Assembly (NCBI GenBank): GCA_028622995.1
Contig: JAJQJQ010000052.1
Coordinates: 1,822,680 to 1,886,679 of the forward strand
DNA length: 64,000 nucleotides
Source: Panagrolaimus kolymaensis
Taxonomy: Eukaryota > Nematoda > Chromadorea > Rhabditida > Panagrolaimidae
Reading direction: 5' to 3'
Shown one piece after another: positions 40,789-53,494 of the stretch. Positions within the stretch are counted from its first letter, which is position 1. Every line of letters begins with the position of its first letter. The notes under the pieces are model-generated. The model had not been told where the DNA came from. It saw only the letters and a list, made by a program, of their open reading frames with translations, and made no database searches. The position numbers and the translations under genes were made by a program.

Positions 40789-41164
40789 AGCTTGTATCGT
40801 TTGCAATTGTCTCTTTTTAACTTCAAAAGTTCGAAAACTACGATTTGGTTGTTTCAGAGTTAATGACAAAGTTTTAGAATAATCATTCATGAGGAAACTA
40901 AGAAGCGCTATTAAAGTATTTGGGCATGCAAAGGTTTTTTCAATCAAAAGTTAAAAAACCATTTTTTCCAAACCATGAACATTGTATCGTTTCAATGAAG
41001 CATAATTTACATAAAAAAAAGGAAGACATAAACAAAAAACAACAATTTTATCTAAGTTTTGGAAATGCACAATCAAAAAATCTTTGATACAATAAAACTT
41101 TATTAACACATTCAAAATCAACAAAAAGTAAACATAACAAATATAATCAATTAACAAAAATTAT

Positions 41165-42823
41165 TTATTCTTTCAATTTTCTTCCTTTCTTTATCATCAT
41201 CTTTGGTTTTGATTTCATCGTATCATCTTCATCTTCAATTTTCTTATCATTTGGTTTTCGCCTAAAAATTCACAGTAAGTTCAACAAACAATAAGAAACA
41301 CAAAACTTACTTCCTATTCTTCGACATAAGCTTTTCAATTTCTTCGGGAGAACATCCTTTCATTGCCAAATCTTTCCTTTTGTAATTCTCTCGTTGTTCA
41401 CCAAATTTTTGCCTTTCCAACTTGATTTCAGCTTCACGTTTGAGCAGGAGAACATCGGTAACATATTTTGTAACTTTCGTATGATTGACGGATAATTTAT
41501 CCAATTTTCTTCCAACTACTTCTTCGATGTCCCGCAATAAAGTAATATCATATTGAGTAACGAAGGTTATGGCGCTACCAAATCGACCAGCACGAGCAGA
41601 ACGACCAACACGATGAACATAAGTTTTTGGTGTTCGTGGAACATTGTGATTGACAACAAGATCAACCTAAAAAAGTTAAAGTTAAAAGCATTCTTGAACG
41701 TATGAAACTTACATGTGGAATATCAAGACCTCTTGCAGCAACATCAGTACCAATCAAAATACGAATCCTTTTTGAACGAAAATCATTCAAAGCAGCATTT
41801 CTTTCTCTTTGGGGAATCATGGAATGAAGCGAACCAACCTAAAAATAAAAGTCATTTATTGTTGAAAATAATGAAAACTTACATTAAACCCGAGTCCTCT
41901 AAACATTAAAGCTAATGCTTGACATTCTCGGCACGTATAAGCAAAAACAAGTATTGAACGATTATCACGATTCTCATAAAAGTTTTTCACCACATAGACC
42001 AAATAAGCATCTTTCACACTGATGGGACACAAAACATAGCGTTGCTCCAAGTTTTCCACAGTTTTGACGGTATCAAGATCTTCAAAAAAGTATGGCTTGT
42101 GAACAGAGACTTCGTGAAGTTTGGTTAAAGCTGATGTGATTGTTGCAGAAAATAGCAAAGTTTGTCGTTTTTTTCCCATAGCTTGAAAAATGGTTTTGAG
42201 TTGAGTTGCATATGGACCATCGAGCATTTGATCCGCTTCATCGAGAACAAGGTATTGAATCTTCTTGAAAAGTTGTCCAACCACTTCTGGATTAGATTCA
42301 ATGCTATCAGCTAATCGACCAGGTGTAGCTACAACGACATGAGGTTTCCTATAAAAAAACAAAACAAATAAGCAGGTTGAATTCGATCAAAAATAATGCA
42401 ATATGTTACCGAGCAAGTTCATTTCCTTGTATCACTTGATCTCTTCCACCAGTAACAGTACAAACTTGAAGATTGAGCGGACGTCCAAATGCAATAAATT
42501 GATCAGAAATTTGAGTAGCCAATTCACGAGTTGGTGTTAAAATAACAGCAAAAATTCCATATGGATCAACAGCAAGCTTTTGTAATATTGGAAGAGCAAA
42601 TGCTAAAGTTTTTCCTGTTCCAGTTTTAGCACATCCCAATACATCAGATCCATCCAGAATTTTAGGAATACAGCTGGCCTAAATGAGAAGCAAATTAAAT
42701 GTGTTTTATAAAAGATCATTTTTGACATACTTGAACAGGAGTTGGTTCGGTTAATCCATATTCATTGAGCTGTTTTGTAAGCCATTTTCCAATACCAAGT
42801 TCTTCAAAAGTAGTCGACGACAT
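41165..42823 (-). CDS. DDX49: DEAD-box RNA helicase, DDX49/Dbp8 family
   Basis: Six exons (42823-42731, 42678-42410, 42348-41883, 41838-41713, 41666-41311, 41261-41165) give about 468 residues, near human DDX49 (483). Motifs: [15 protein letters not shown] (Q motif), AKTGTGKT (Walker A), [42 protein letters not shown] and [10 protein letters not shown]. The C-terminal segment with [18 protein letters not shown], followed by KRKDLA, matches DDX49 rather than DDX47. The family functions in ribosomal RNA processing in the nucleolus. A TGACATTTCAG acceptor lies 18 nt before the ATG. It is divergent from Arp1 (585 bp apart) and convergent with the SDR gene. Confidence 0.93.
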
Positions 42824-43408
42824 TTCGTTTAATCGATGCACCTGAAATGTCAACAAATTAGCAAAAAAAATAGGTACATAAAGCAGTCATTTGGAAAGGA
42901 AAAAAACGAAAAGGTTGAAGCGATTTTTTCTAACTTTTGCAACACGAAGGATTCGTTTCTTCAATCATTTTTATTATGAAGTAAAAATCTATTGAATTTA
43001 GCTTGTTTAGTGGCTTGGGATGGAAGCAAAAAAGTTACTAAGAATTTTTATTTAAGTTTGTAGTTTATAAAGTGAAAAAAGAATGAGTTTAGTTGAAAGA
43101 ACTCAAAGGCTATGATTTTTGATTGCAAAAAATTATTGTTTGCTTTACTCAAGCTTTTGGGCATAATGTAACAGCGTAGCTAAAAGAGAGCGCGAAGAGT
43201 TGAGAAAATATTTTCATCGTCAAAGTTGCTCTCTTTTTTTCATCGATGAAAATGCTTTCTTTCTTCCTTTCTTCTTCCTCCATTTTCTCCAACTATGAGT
43301 TTCTTCGATTTGTTAGTTTCATTTTTTGCGCGTGCAAATTCAATCACATCTTTGCGTTTAAAATTTGTGTTAACCTCTTATTTTTTTTTTAGTAACCAAT
43401 AATCAAAA
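42824..43408. promoter_or_regulatory. Divergent promoter region between DDX49 and Arp1 genes
   Basis: 585 bp between oppositely oriented start codons. It contains a GC-richer core (about 43171-43200) and no gene, so it probably holds promoters for both. No defined motif was identified. Confidence 0.45.
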
Positions 43409-45239
43409 ATGGATGATGTTATTACCAATCAACCGGTGGTTATAGACAATGGCTCTGGTATGATCAAAGCTGGTTTTGCTGGTGATGCAAGTCCCAAATG
43501 CAGATTTCACAATTATACTGGACGACCAAAACATACAAGATGCATGGCTGGTGCTTTAGAAGGAGATGTCTTTATTGGTATGGATTTACTTTTGTTTCTC
43601 ATTCAATTTGACATTCATTTTCATTTTTAGGACAAAAATGTACTGACATGCGAGGACTGATGACTCTCAAATATCCTATGGAACATGGAATTGTTACTGA
43701 TTGGAATGAAATGGAACGGATTTGGTCGTACATTTACTCTGGGGATGAACTAAAGGTTAGTCATCATTTCATGTTTTCGAAGAGCCTCATAAAAAAAGAT
43801 GTATCTAACACTCATATTTTGTGCATTTTCAGGCTAATCCAACTGAACATCCTGTCTTGTTAACTGAAGCGCCACTGAATCCTGCAAAAAATCGATTGAA
43901 AGCTGCTGAAATCTTTTTTGAAACATTCAACGTTCCTGCATTCCATTGTCAAATGCAAGCTGTTTTGAGCCTTTATTCCTGTGGACGAGTTACTGGAGTC
44001 GTGGTTGATTCAGGTGATGGAGTAACTCATGTTGTTCCTGTTTTTGAAGGATTTGCTATTGATCATGGGTATGTTTAATGTATTTATTATTGATTTCTTA
44101 CAAAGTTTTGTTTTTTAGGATTCAACGTATTGATGTTGCTGGTCGAGATGTTACTCGTTATCTTCGTACTCTGTTAAAGAAAGAAGGATATAACTTCCAC
44201 AAGACGCCTGAATTTGAAATTGTCCGAGAAATTAAAGAAAAATGCTGCTTTTTATCAACTCAATCAATAAAAGAATCAAATGAATGTGACAAGGTTTGTT
44301 TCTTTCAACTTTTACACTGTTCTTTCGGGTACTTTATCTTTTGGGAATCCCAAAGATCGCTGTTACATACAGTGGTCAAGAAAACTTGCCTTATTAGAGG
44401 TATCAAGTCTGTCGTTTTAGCTTAAACTTTATCTTCAACCCGAACAACCAAACGTAAGCGCATTAGAATCATTACTTGTTTTCCTCTTTTGAACAGCTTT
44501 GTGCAACATCTTTCTTTCTTCCTTTAGTTACTTTTCACAGCATCCCTTTACGAGGGCATTGTAAGCTAGCTACTCATGTATCAAAAAAGTTCTAACATTT
44601 CTGCGCATAAGCTTAAAAGTTTGCTTTTGATGTAATCGGTTGAACTTCTTTATTTCTGATTGTTTTATCCTTTCGCTTTATGCTTTGAAGTTACTTTCAA
44701 AGACCTTATTTTAACTATTCTTTTGTTCTTTTATTGCTTGTTGGAGTTTACTAATGCTTTCATTTTTAGATCATTTACAAACTTCCTGATAATCAAGAAA
44801 TTGAACTTGGAATGTGTCGTAATCGTGCTCCAGAAGTGCTCTTCCGTCCTGAACTTATTGGTGCTGAATATGATGGTATTCCACAATGTATTTCTAATGC
44901 TATTGGTGTATGTTATCTTTTACTTACTTATGGTTTTTGTTTTTTACGGTTCTTCGTTTTCAGGCATGTGACATTGATCTTCGCAAAACTCTGTATTCCA
45001 ATATCGTCTTGAGTGGTGGTTCAACGCTGTTCTCTGGTTTTGGTGATCGCTTATTAGCTGAAATGAAGAAGCTTGCGCCTAAAGATTCAAAAGTTAGAAT
45101 TGTTGCTCCTCAAGAACGTCTGCATGGCACATGGATTGGTGGCTCAATCCTAGCATCATTGGATACGTTCAGAAAGATCTGGGTAACGAAAAAAGAATTT
45201 GAAGATGATCCAAAAGTAATTTTCCGTAAAACTTTTTAA
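43409..45239 (+). CDS. ACTR1: Actin-related protein 1 (centractin), dynactin subunit
   Basis: Six exons (43409-43577, 43631-43755, 43833-44068, 44119-44293, 44770-44907, 44964-45239) give about 372 residues; human ACTR1A has 376. It starts [22 protein letters not shown], the actin-fold nucleotide-binding loop, followed by [56 protein letters not shown] and [21 protein letters not shown]. The [11 protein letters not shown] start, [10 protein letters not shown] and final RKTF agree with Arp1 rather than Arp2 or actin. Arp1 polymerises into the short filament of dynactin, the cytoplasmic dynein cofactor. The fourth intron (44294-44769, 476 nt) is exceptionally long for this gene. Confidence 0.94.
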
Positions 45240-45353
45240 TTTTGTATGTTTTATTGCTTTTGTGTATTGTAAAGGCCATGCAATGACCTATGCATATTGT
45301 ATCTTTATTATGTTTAATTCTTGTGTATGATTTTACTTTTGTAATTATTTGAT

Positions 45354-45359
45354 AATAAA
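45354..45359 (+). terminator. Poly(A) signal AATAAA for the Arp1 gene
   Basis: AATAAA 115 nt after the stop codon. Confidence 0.5.
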
Positions 45360-45494
45360 TATTCTTGTTAACTTATTTTTTGCTTTGTTTCTTTTTGTTT
45401 TTGTTTTGTTAATAAACTGTTTTGAGAGTTTAGGAAGTTAGTGGAAAGCATTTAAATTTAGCAGCACATTTACTTTCTTGATAACATGAATGAA

Positions 45495-45868
45495 CTAACA
45501 GGAAATAAGGAAGAGGAAGATTTTGCAATAGTGAAGGTCTCTTATTTGTTCATTTATTAGCTTTAAAACAATAATCTCATCAATTTTTTTACATAACACA
45601 TTGTAAGTGTTCTTTGTAAGGCGGCGGCGGTAAATTTTAATGAAGGTTAAATTAATGCATGTAAAAATGGAACCATCATAACCAATAACAATAGCTGATA
45701 TGACGATGAACAACAATAATTTGGACTCGATGAAGCAGGAGTTGTAGCTAAAAATGGTTTTCATTGTTTTTTTTATGAACTTTTTACACGTTTGAGAAAG
45801 CTCTTTCTTACTCGATGTAACAATTAACACTGGATCAACTCTATTTTCTTTTACTTCATCATCATTGC
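45495..45868 (-). other. Open segment possibly belonging to the small secreted-protein gene
   Basis: After a TTTTTTATAG acceptor a frame stays open for about 124 codons, beginning NDDEVKENRVDPVLIVTSSK. The first ~35 residues look coding, the rest less so. No donor in the upstream exon (46100-45922) joins it in phase, so it may be the end of a longer gene with an unseen exon, an alternative exon, or chance. Confidence 0.25.
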
Positions 45869-45921
45869 CTATAAAAAAGGAGTGAATTCAAAAAATGAAT
45901 GAACAGCGACAAGAAAGAAGC

Positions 45922-46338
45922 CTAGTTTAATGATTGCTTCGATTTCATTTTTTTGTTAAATAAAAAATTGTTATTAAAAAACTTGCTTGATGAAATAACT
46001 GATATTCCATTTTGTTGGGTATGAGAATTATGTGGAATTGGAATGGTTTCTTCTTTTTCAATTGTTTGAACTGGTGCATCCCATGATGCTAAGGAAATTA
46101 CTATAAAGGTGGAAAGATAAAATTTGGCTGGCTTTTAAAAAAGGAAATATTTAAAGCAAGTTTGAAGCTTGCATCGAAATAGAAACAAAAAAGAAGCATT
46201 TTTAAGGAAAAATGATTGATGCTAGTTTATGGATTCAAACATCAGTAAGTTAATGGAAAGGTAATAAGGCGCATTTATGTGAAACTTACCAATAAAAGAT
46301 GAAAGTAAAAATATTGAGAAAATGTAAATTTTTGACAT
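45922..46338 (-). CDS. Small predicted secreted protein, function unknown
   Basis: Two exons (46338-46290, 46100-45922) give about 75 residues. It begins with a clear signal peptide, MSKIYIFSIFLLSSFIVISL, then SWDAPVQTIEKEETIPIPHN and a basic C-terminus. A TTTCTTTAG acceptor 11 nt before the ATG marks a probable trans-splice site. Exon 2 may end earlier and be spliced to a downstream exon (see 45495-45868); in that case the C-terminus given here is wrong. No cysteine framework and no dibasic neuropeptide array was seen. Confidence 0.5.
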
Positions 46339-47757
46339 TTCTGTTGCTTCTAAAGAAAAATTTGTAAATAAAATTAATATAAGGCAAAACAAAATAATAG
46401 TGAAACTCGTAATGATTCAAGAAATATGTTTGTTGTTATTATTAATTACTCTTGAAGAAAAAAAATGAACGAAAACGACGACAACAAAGAAGGAATGAAT
46501 GGAGATGCATGTGATCATTTATTTTGATGTCATCAACACAAACTTATTTTTGGAGCGCAATTCACTAAATTTAAAAGCATTTTCTATTTGGCAAATTATC
46601 AAACAAATTAATTTTGTTTGTTTGTTGTTTTTATAACTACGAACTGAAATTTAAAAGTAAAAGTAAAAAACAAACAAATTTCGATAAAAAACTTTTTTTG
46701 ATTCATTCAATTCTAAGTTGTTGGAGGATGAGTAAAAGAACTGAATCAATCAATGCAAATGGAAATATCCTCATTTCTCTCTCTTTTTTGGTGGCAGTGG
46801 TGGGCTTCCTCAATTATTTCAAAATCCGATGGAATAAAAAAAATTGTGGAGGACTGAATGAAGCAGAAGGAAAGTCGGAGGATGATGACACACGCATATC
46901 CCCGTGTTTTTTTTTTTCAAATCTGAAAACCCCCAAATTTGATGAAGGAAGGAAAGGAAAAATGGCAGAAGAAGAAGAGGAGGAAAAAGGATTTATTTAT
47001 GCGCGCGATAAGGTTTTCTTTTTGCGGTTTAAACTAAAAAATAAAATTCCTGCTTTTTCCATTTCCAATTTTATTTTTAACCAAAAAATCCAAAAACAAG
47101 TTGAGCTGATTTTTTTTGTTGTTTGTTATTGTTGAAAGCAGCCGTCAGAAAAACTTCATCGTTGAATTTGGTGGTGATTTTGTCTTTTGTTTATTATCAA
47201 AATAAAAAAGGATACATGTTAATTTTATGGTTTTTTGTGGATTGTTTTTTGACAATTCATATTTGTGCGTGGATTTATGAAAAACTATGAATGCGATTTA
47301 TTGAAACATATGTGAGTGAAAAAAATTTCTGCACCTTTGAGTTTTTTCTTTTGCTTTTCGAATATTTTGTTTATCAGAAGAAAAAAAGTTAAAAGAATCC
47401 ACTTTATTAATCAAAGCTATTATTTATTTACAACCCAAAGCGAAAGAAACCCATTTTTACAATAAAACAAAAAAATTAAGAAATAAGCCCGTGAAATTAA
47501 GTACCATCTTTACAATTATGAATAAAAAAATAAGTAAGAAAGATTATTTAATAAAAAATAAAGCACTCATTGCACTAATAAACCAAACCAACAAAAGCAA
47601 CACACATATTTTATTATACCAAAATATACCAAAGTAAAAAAATTTTAGTTTTTTTTGTTTTTGTAACAAAAAAATATTTCACCCGTAAAAAATAAATTTA
47701 AATATTATCACAGCTTTTTTTTGTTGCTATTATTATTATTCCCTAAGTATTTTTTTA
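46339..47757. other. Intergenic region, nothing supported
   Basis: AT-rich. A 173-codon + strand frame (46614-47135) has Lys/Glu/Phe-rich low-complexity content and no splice context; not accepted as a gene. Confidence 0.45.
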
Positions 47758-47817
47758 TCATCCAAGTTTGAAAGATGCGATCGATGAAGCAATATGACCA
47801 CCAATTTGAGCGAGCAC

Positions 47818-50800
47818 CTATGAAACCAAATTAGTTAATTTATCGATGGTTGAATTAAAATAAAGCTTTTGTTCTTCATTTAATCGTGCAATAATAAAAT
47901 GAGAATTAACATATATTTCTGTTAAAGCTTCCTTGCATTTTATGCAAAGTAATTGCCTTTGTTCTGCAGCAATATCCACTCCAATGTTTTGAGCATTTGA
48001 AGAAAGCCCCTGTCGAATGGGATCATATAATTGTGTTACAATTCCATTTAAAATATCCAATGAAACATCAATAAAATTAGGATTTTTATGTGAAAATAAA
48101 TTCCTCAATTCCGGTAATATTCTTGCAGCAAGTTTTAAATTAATTGGTTTTGAAACCATTTGTTGAAGTAAATGAACGAAAATTGTTTTATCTGGGAGAT
48201 TTATGGATTCATCAAAAACTTCATCTAAAAAACTTTTTTGTTATTAGAAAATGTTGAGCAATTCAACAATGTTTTTAACTGCCGGAAAATTTTGTAAAAC
48301 AAAAATATTTTAGTTTTTATCATTTTTAGATTTTTTGCTACTTAAAGCTATCTGTCACTCACCTTCATTGCAATGCCTGGATTTCAATACAGCTTTAACC
48401 TTTTGAATGCCCATTTTACGATTTTTTAATATTTTAATAAAATCATTAGTTGTTTGTTTTATATCTTCAAAGGTTTTTTCATTTTTATTTCGAATTATTG
48501 ATTTTCCACGTGGAATTTGTTGTTGATGTTGGGTTGGCCGAGAAACACCACTGCTGCTGCTGCTTCCTCCTCCTCCACCTTTTGGAGGCTTTCCTGAACC
48601 ATGTCTCAATCGAGGCTGTGATGACGACGATGTTGTTGCTCCTCCACTTTTCTGTATAACTGATGGCTCTAAAAATCACCGATAATCATAGGCCAAAAAA
48701 ATCTTTTAGGAGTGTACTTAAAAAATGAGATTAATGAAAATTTGTTATTTTGATCGACGAATATTTTTCCAAGCTTTACAAGGTAAAATTATTTTCGGTG
48801 GAGTTTCAAGTTTTTTTATCTCTCTCCTTAAAATATTTCTGTATTTTTACCTTTTAATTTTCTTTCATTTCCACCACCTCCACTATCATTCCTTTGAATG
48901 GTTGAATGAAGGGAATGAGTGCTGGATGATCGAGCCCTTAATGATCCTCCTCCACTCGTTGTTGGTTGTTGGTGTTGTTGGTGTTGTTGGGCAACAGCAG
49001 CAGCAGCCGCAACTGGAACACTTTTCTTTGGTGAAGATGGAAGTAAATTTCTTGAACTTGAAGTTGATCGAGGAAGTTTACGAATGAATGAGGAATTGGC
49101 ATCAGTTTTTCTAGGTTCAAGTACCAACAATGCTCCAGCCATATTTTTTTCTTCTTTTATTGGAGTGGTCGTTGTTGCTGATGTTGAAGTTGAATCGGAT
49201 AAAGATGCTTCTTCAAAAGAGGTATTAAAATCTTCACTCGGCGAAGATAAAGCTTGATTTACAGACGACGCTGCTTTATCGTCAACTACTTCTCCTTCGG
49301 GTGACGCTAACAGGTGCTAAAAAAAGAATGGGAGTTTAAAAATTATTTTTTGAACGTAAAACCATTAAAAAAAAGTTTTTCTATAAAGTCGAGAGAGAGA
49401 CACAAGGAAGAAAGGTCACCCTTAGCAACGAATACTAATAATAGCGGCGAAGAAGAAGAAAAAAGGTATTCCCTGCATTGTCATGTCACAGACAAACAAA
49501 AAAAAATGGAAAATGAAAATTGCTCTTTCTTCTCGCTTCTTTTTTTGGGATAAAAAGGAACTCAAAAAAAAGTGACCATCAAAGGTTTCCTTTAAAATTG
49601 GATTGGAATAAAAAATATATATACTTTTGACAAGTTACGACGGAAAAAAAGAGCTCAAGAAAAAAAAGTGAAAGTTAGCTGCTGCTTTATTGAGGCAAAA
49701 AAAAATTTTAGTTAGCGGAATTTTTGGTTTTGTAAAAAAGCATTGGAAATATTTTAGCAACAAAAAAAAACTTGCCTCAACTTGAATAGTTCGTAAACTT
49801 AAATTTTCATTTAATTTTGCATTCCTTGAAATTCCTAAATGCATAATTAATCCATCTTCATTTCGAATATCAAGAGTATCAACAACAAAATTATTATCTG
49901 ATTGCGATGGCAAGGATGTTGTGGAAAATTGATTTTCACCATTTAAAGTCATTAATTTTGATTGCTTTGAAGCTGACCAAGAATGCTGGGATAAAACTTG
50001 AAAAGGTTCCCAATCAAATGCATATAATTTTTGATTGGTGCATGCAATAACAGCTTTACCAAAAGCTTCAAATAAAACTTTTTGTGGTTGGGATTCAAGT
50101 GGGAAACTTTGGGATACGCATTCTCGAGTATCAATATCCCAAACTTTTATCATTCGATCATCCGTACAACCAAGCACCACACAATCTTCTGGATGGCAAT
50201 TTAAATCGTAAACCTGAAAAAAAGGGTGCTATTAATAAAGAAAGCATCTTTGAATCAATAAACAAATCTTCAAAAAAGTGATTTTAAGAAAAACCAAAAT
50301 CCATTTATAAAAAGCATGCCTGATTTGTAGTTTTAATGGAATTAAATTCTGTATTCATTCGAACATCAAAAATAAATATATTATCTCCGCCACAAAATAA
50401 CATCATTGAATTAGGTGCATATGTAATACATCGATGTCGATAATCATTTCTCAAACATAAAACTTGTCCAGGATGTATTCGACTATCAAATATTCTCATA
50501 GTTTTATCTGATCCAACTGTGGCCCAAATATGTGGGGTTGAATTATTGCTACATATTCCTGTTATGGTATTTGTATGTTCAGTAAATTGTCGAACAACTT
50601 TGCCTTAAAAAAAGAGAAGAAATTTAAAAAAATAGAGTATTTAATTGAAAGATTTTATAAATAATGTATGTACCTCTTTCTAAATCCATTAAATCCACAA
50701 TTTCTGATGCTAATGCAAGAAATCTTCCATTATTTGAAAGTTTCATAATCGTTGTTAAACTTCGTGGAGATGTTAAAGCCTAAAAAATATTTCAAGCTTT

Positions 50801-51121
50801 AATTGTGAAAAATTAAAATTGCTAAATGCAGGAGCCAAAGTAATTTTAGTAAATAAAACTATCATGTTTGTTTGCAAATACATAAGTTGCTTCAAATGAA
50901 AAATCTTTCAAACTAAACCATTTTTGGAATGAAAGAAAGAGAAATTAGTATCCGTCGTACCTTTGTTTGTCCAAAAGGATCATAACTAAAATATTCTAAT
51001 GGATTTCCAACAATTATGGATTTATTTGAAGGTCCAATAACACCGCATTTAATCGCTGATGAAGATGGAGAAGATAATACATGATTCCCTGAAGAAGAAG
51101 AAGGTTTTAATATTGCTTTTT
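47818..51121 (-). CDS. KATNB1: Katanin p80 regulatory subunit (WD40 plus con80 domain), 5' end missing
   Basis: Seven exons (51121-50961, 50779-50674, 50603-50320, 50213-49776, 49316-48851, 48668-48363, 48224-47818) give at least 721 residues. The N-terminal half is a diverged WD40 propeller (HIWATVGSDKTMRIFDS, GGDNIFIFDVR, VVLGCTDDRMIKVWDI, LYAFDWEPFQVL). A low-complexity Ser/Gly/Gln linker follows. The C-terminal ~190 residues match con80, the katanin p60-binding domain: MVSKPINLKLAARILPEL..FIDVSLDILNGIV, then NIGVDIAAEQRQLLCIKCKEAL. Katanin severs microtubules; p80 targets and stimulates p60. Two introns (50319-50214, 49775-49317) start with GC. The first exon with the start codon was not found; the exon at 51121 needs one base of phase from upstream. 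A further 19 sense codons follow the stop in frame to 47758. Confidence 0.87.
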
Positions 51122-51956
51122 CTAATGGAATATCAAAGAGAAAAAATCCTTACAAATCGTTTGCATAATCGTATTTTTTGATGATGAAAAAATAAAAAAG
51201 TGAAATTTTGAGTTTGTTGAAAAAATAAAATAATAATATAATAAACTTTTAAACAAAACAAAAAAGAAAGAAAAAGAATATCCAGCTTTCCCTTTTTAAT
51301 TTCTTCTCTGTCGTCGTTGTCGTCATCAAATATAAATACATACATATAAAAAACTAAAAATGCGCAAAACCAAATAAAAGAAGAAAGAAAGAAAGATGAA
51401 CGATCGATGGAGGAAATAACGACGAAACAACGACCTCGCTCGTCGCTTGTTGTCGTTGTCGCTTTGCTTTTTTTTTTTACAATGATGCGTCGTCGCGATG
51501 GTTGGTGGTGGTTCTCCAATATTTTTTCTTCTTCTTTTCTCTTTACTTTTTATTTCCAACAACCACCAACTTTGGTTTTATTGTTTATTGTTGTTGCTGC
51601 TGGCAAAAGATGATTCAATATTTATGCTAGTAGCTAGTAGTTAGTACATACTTCCTTCTCCTCCATCAACATGGCAAATAAGAAGCAAGCAAGCCCTTTC
51701 ACTTATTCGTGGATGAAAAATTTTAACGAAAAAGAAAAGCAAGCATCTCCTGCTGTGAGCATTTTTCAGTTGTGAGTTCAGTCTCTTCGTAAAGAAAGAT
51801 TATTCCTCTGAGAATTCCTCAAGATAAGATTTTAACTGCATTCAAAATGGTGATTAAATCAAACACAAAAACAAGATTGAAACAAGACTTTATTTAACGA
51901 CAAAATAATAAACAAACAAAAAATGCAAAAAATTACAATATAAAAACATAACAAAA
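51122..51956. other. Spacer upstream of katanin p80 gene, probably holding its first exon
   Basis: The missing start exon of the katanin gene should lie in or beyond this spacer. A candidate ATG followed by GAGGAGAAGGAA and a GTATGT donor exists near 51672 on the minus strand but ends in the wrong phase. Two overlapping minus-strand open frames here are low-complexity. Confidence 0.35.
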
Positions 51957-53494
51957 TTACAATTTTTTGTACCAGAATCTGGCTTTGCAATCATCCGAAC
52001 ATGTAATAAATGCAGGAGATGTCCTTGAATGGACAAAATCACGAATAGGTGCTGTGTGACCAAGAGCGAGCAACCTTTTTCTATCACCAGTTCTTGATGC
52101 CCAGGTACATAAGCTACCAGATTTATCATCAGGTAGAAGAACTAAAACATCAACTGGTAATGAAAGAAAGAAAGTGAAAAGTAATAAAGCTACCATAATC
52201 TTCGTTATGATTGAAAGATGCAGGAGCAGAATAATCACTAAATCCCGATCCACCAGCACCAGTATAAGCAACAATACATCGATTGGTTGAAAGTTCCCAT
52301 AATTTGACACTGCAATCAGTTCCAGTTGTTAAGATGTATTTAGCATTTCTTGTGAATTTAGCACTTCTTATTGGTACACCATCATGAGCACGAGTGAAAG
52401 TTTGAACGCAACGATTTGATATACCATCCCAGATTTTAACATCACCATCCAATGAACCACTCACAGCAAGTTTAGCATTATCAGCATAACAGACATCAAC
52501 TACAGCTCTTTCATGTTGATCCAAAGGATTTGATGACACATAACATTGTTGAGTTTCGATATTGTAAAGTCGAAGAGTTGGGTGATCAACAGCAACCAGT
52601 AAAAATTCTCCACCAGGATGTATCGCAAAAGCACGAACGGGTTCAGTTTCACGTATTGAGCGCATGCAACGTTTCACTGCCATTTTGGAATAATCAAAAA
52701 ATTTGATAGTTTTATCATGAGAGCCAGATATCAGTATTGCTTCGCGAGAATGGAATGCCAAACAGCTAACTTCATCCATGTGATCATACAGAGTTCTAAT
52801 TACAGGTTGAATCTGATCATCAGTAATGTTTTCACCTCTAAAAATTCAAAGATAAAGCAGCATTCACAACGGAGTAACTAAAAGCACATACCTCACTTCT
52901 CTTGCAATTATTTTTTCAATGTCATAAATTTTGATGGAACAATCAGCAGATCCAATAGCAGCTAATGAGCCTAAAAAAGTAACGAATGAAAGAAAGAGTT
53001 GTTCAAGTGAAACCATAATACGAACCATCAGTGTTGAAAGTTGCTGATCGACATGGTGCTTTATGAGTTGATAAAAAAACAGTTTCATATGAGGCAGGTT
53101 CAGGAGCTGTTGAAGCGACATCAGCATCGTATTCAAGATCAAGTCCCATTGATTCAGCATTATACTAAAAACATAAAAAGAGGTAAAAGCAATCCATGAA
53201 GAATAAAAAGCCTGCATACTTTGAAAAATGACTCTCCATTTTCTTTTTCAGGTTCATCAGAAAATTGCTTTGCGATTGAGAATAAACGAAACAGTTTATC
53301 TGATGGAGCTGCATGCTCTTGAACCATTCCAATTTCTTCCGCTAGATTTGCAGCAACTTGACGATATCCATCATAAAAGAGTTGACTAAAAAATAAAAGT
53401 ACATAAGTCTTTGATAACAAAAAAGCGATAAAGAAACTTACCCAATCACCAATTTATAAAGATATTCTCGATCTTTTATCTCGGACCTATCCAT
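51957..53494 (-). CDS. CSTF1: Cleavage stimulation factor subunit 1 (CstF-50)
   Basis: Six exons (53494-53442, 53385-53220, 53164-53026, 52970-52892, 52837-52194, 52141-51957) give about 421 residues; human CSTF1 has 431. The N-terminal dimerisation helix region (REYLYKLVIGQLFYDGY, APSDKL) is followed by GLDLEYDADV, then WD40 repeats: IGSADCSIKIYD, VIRTLYDHMDEVSCLAFH, SGSHDKTIKFFDYSK, HPTLRLYNIETQQCYVSSNP, SGSLDGDVKIWDGISNRCVQTF, LTTGTDCSVKLWELS and a terminal CSDDCKARFWY. This order is that of CstF-50, part of the cleavage stimulation factor for pre-mRNA 3'-end formation. The last acceptor was placed at 52142 because it restores the conserved EDYVLLPDD block. Confidence 0.95.

Noticed and set aside
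43409..45239. Assignment as Arp2 or conventional actin
   Set aside because: The [11 protein letters not shown] start, length and C-terminal [20 protein letters not shown] and RKTF ends agree better with Arp1.
46614..47135. 173-codon + strand frame
   Set aside because: Low-complexity Lys/Glu/Phe content, no domain, no splice or 3' context; likely fortuitous.
51133..51519. 128-codon minus frame upstream of katanin
   Set aside because: Mixed poly-Ser/Thr and Phe-rich low complexity; its end cannot be spliced in phase to the katanin exon.
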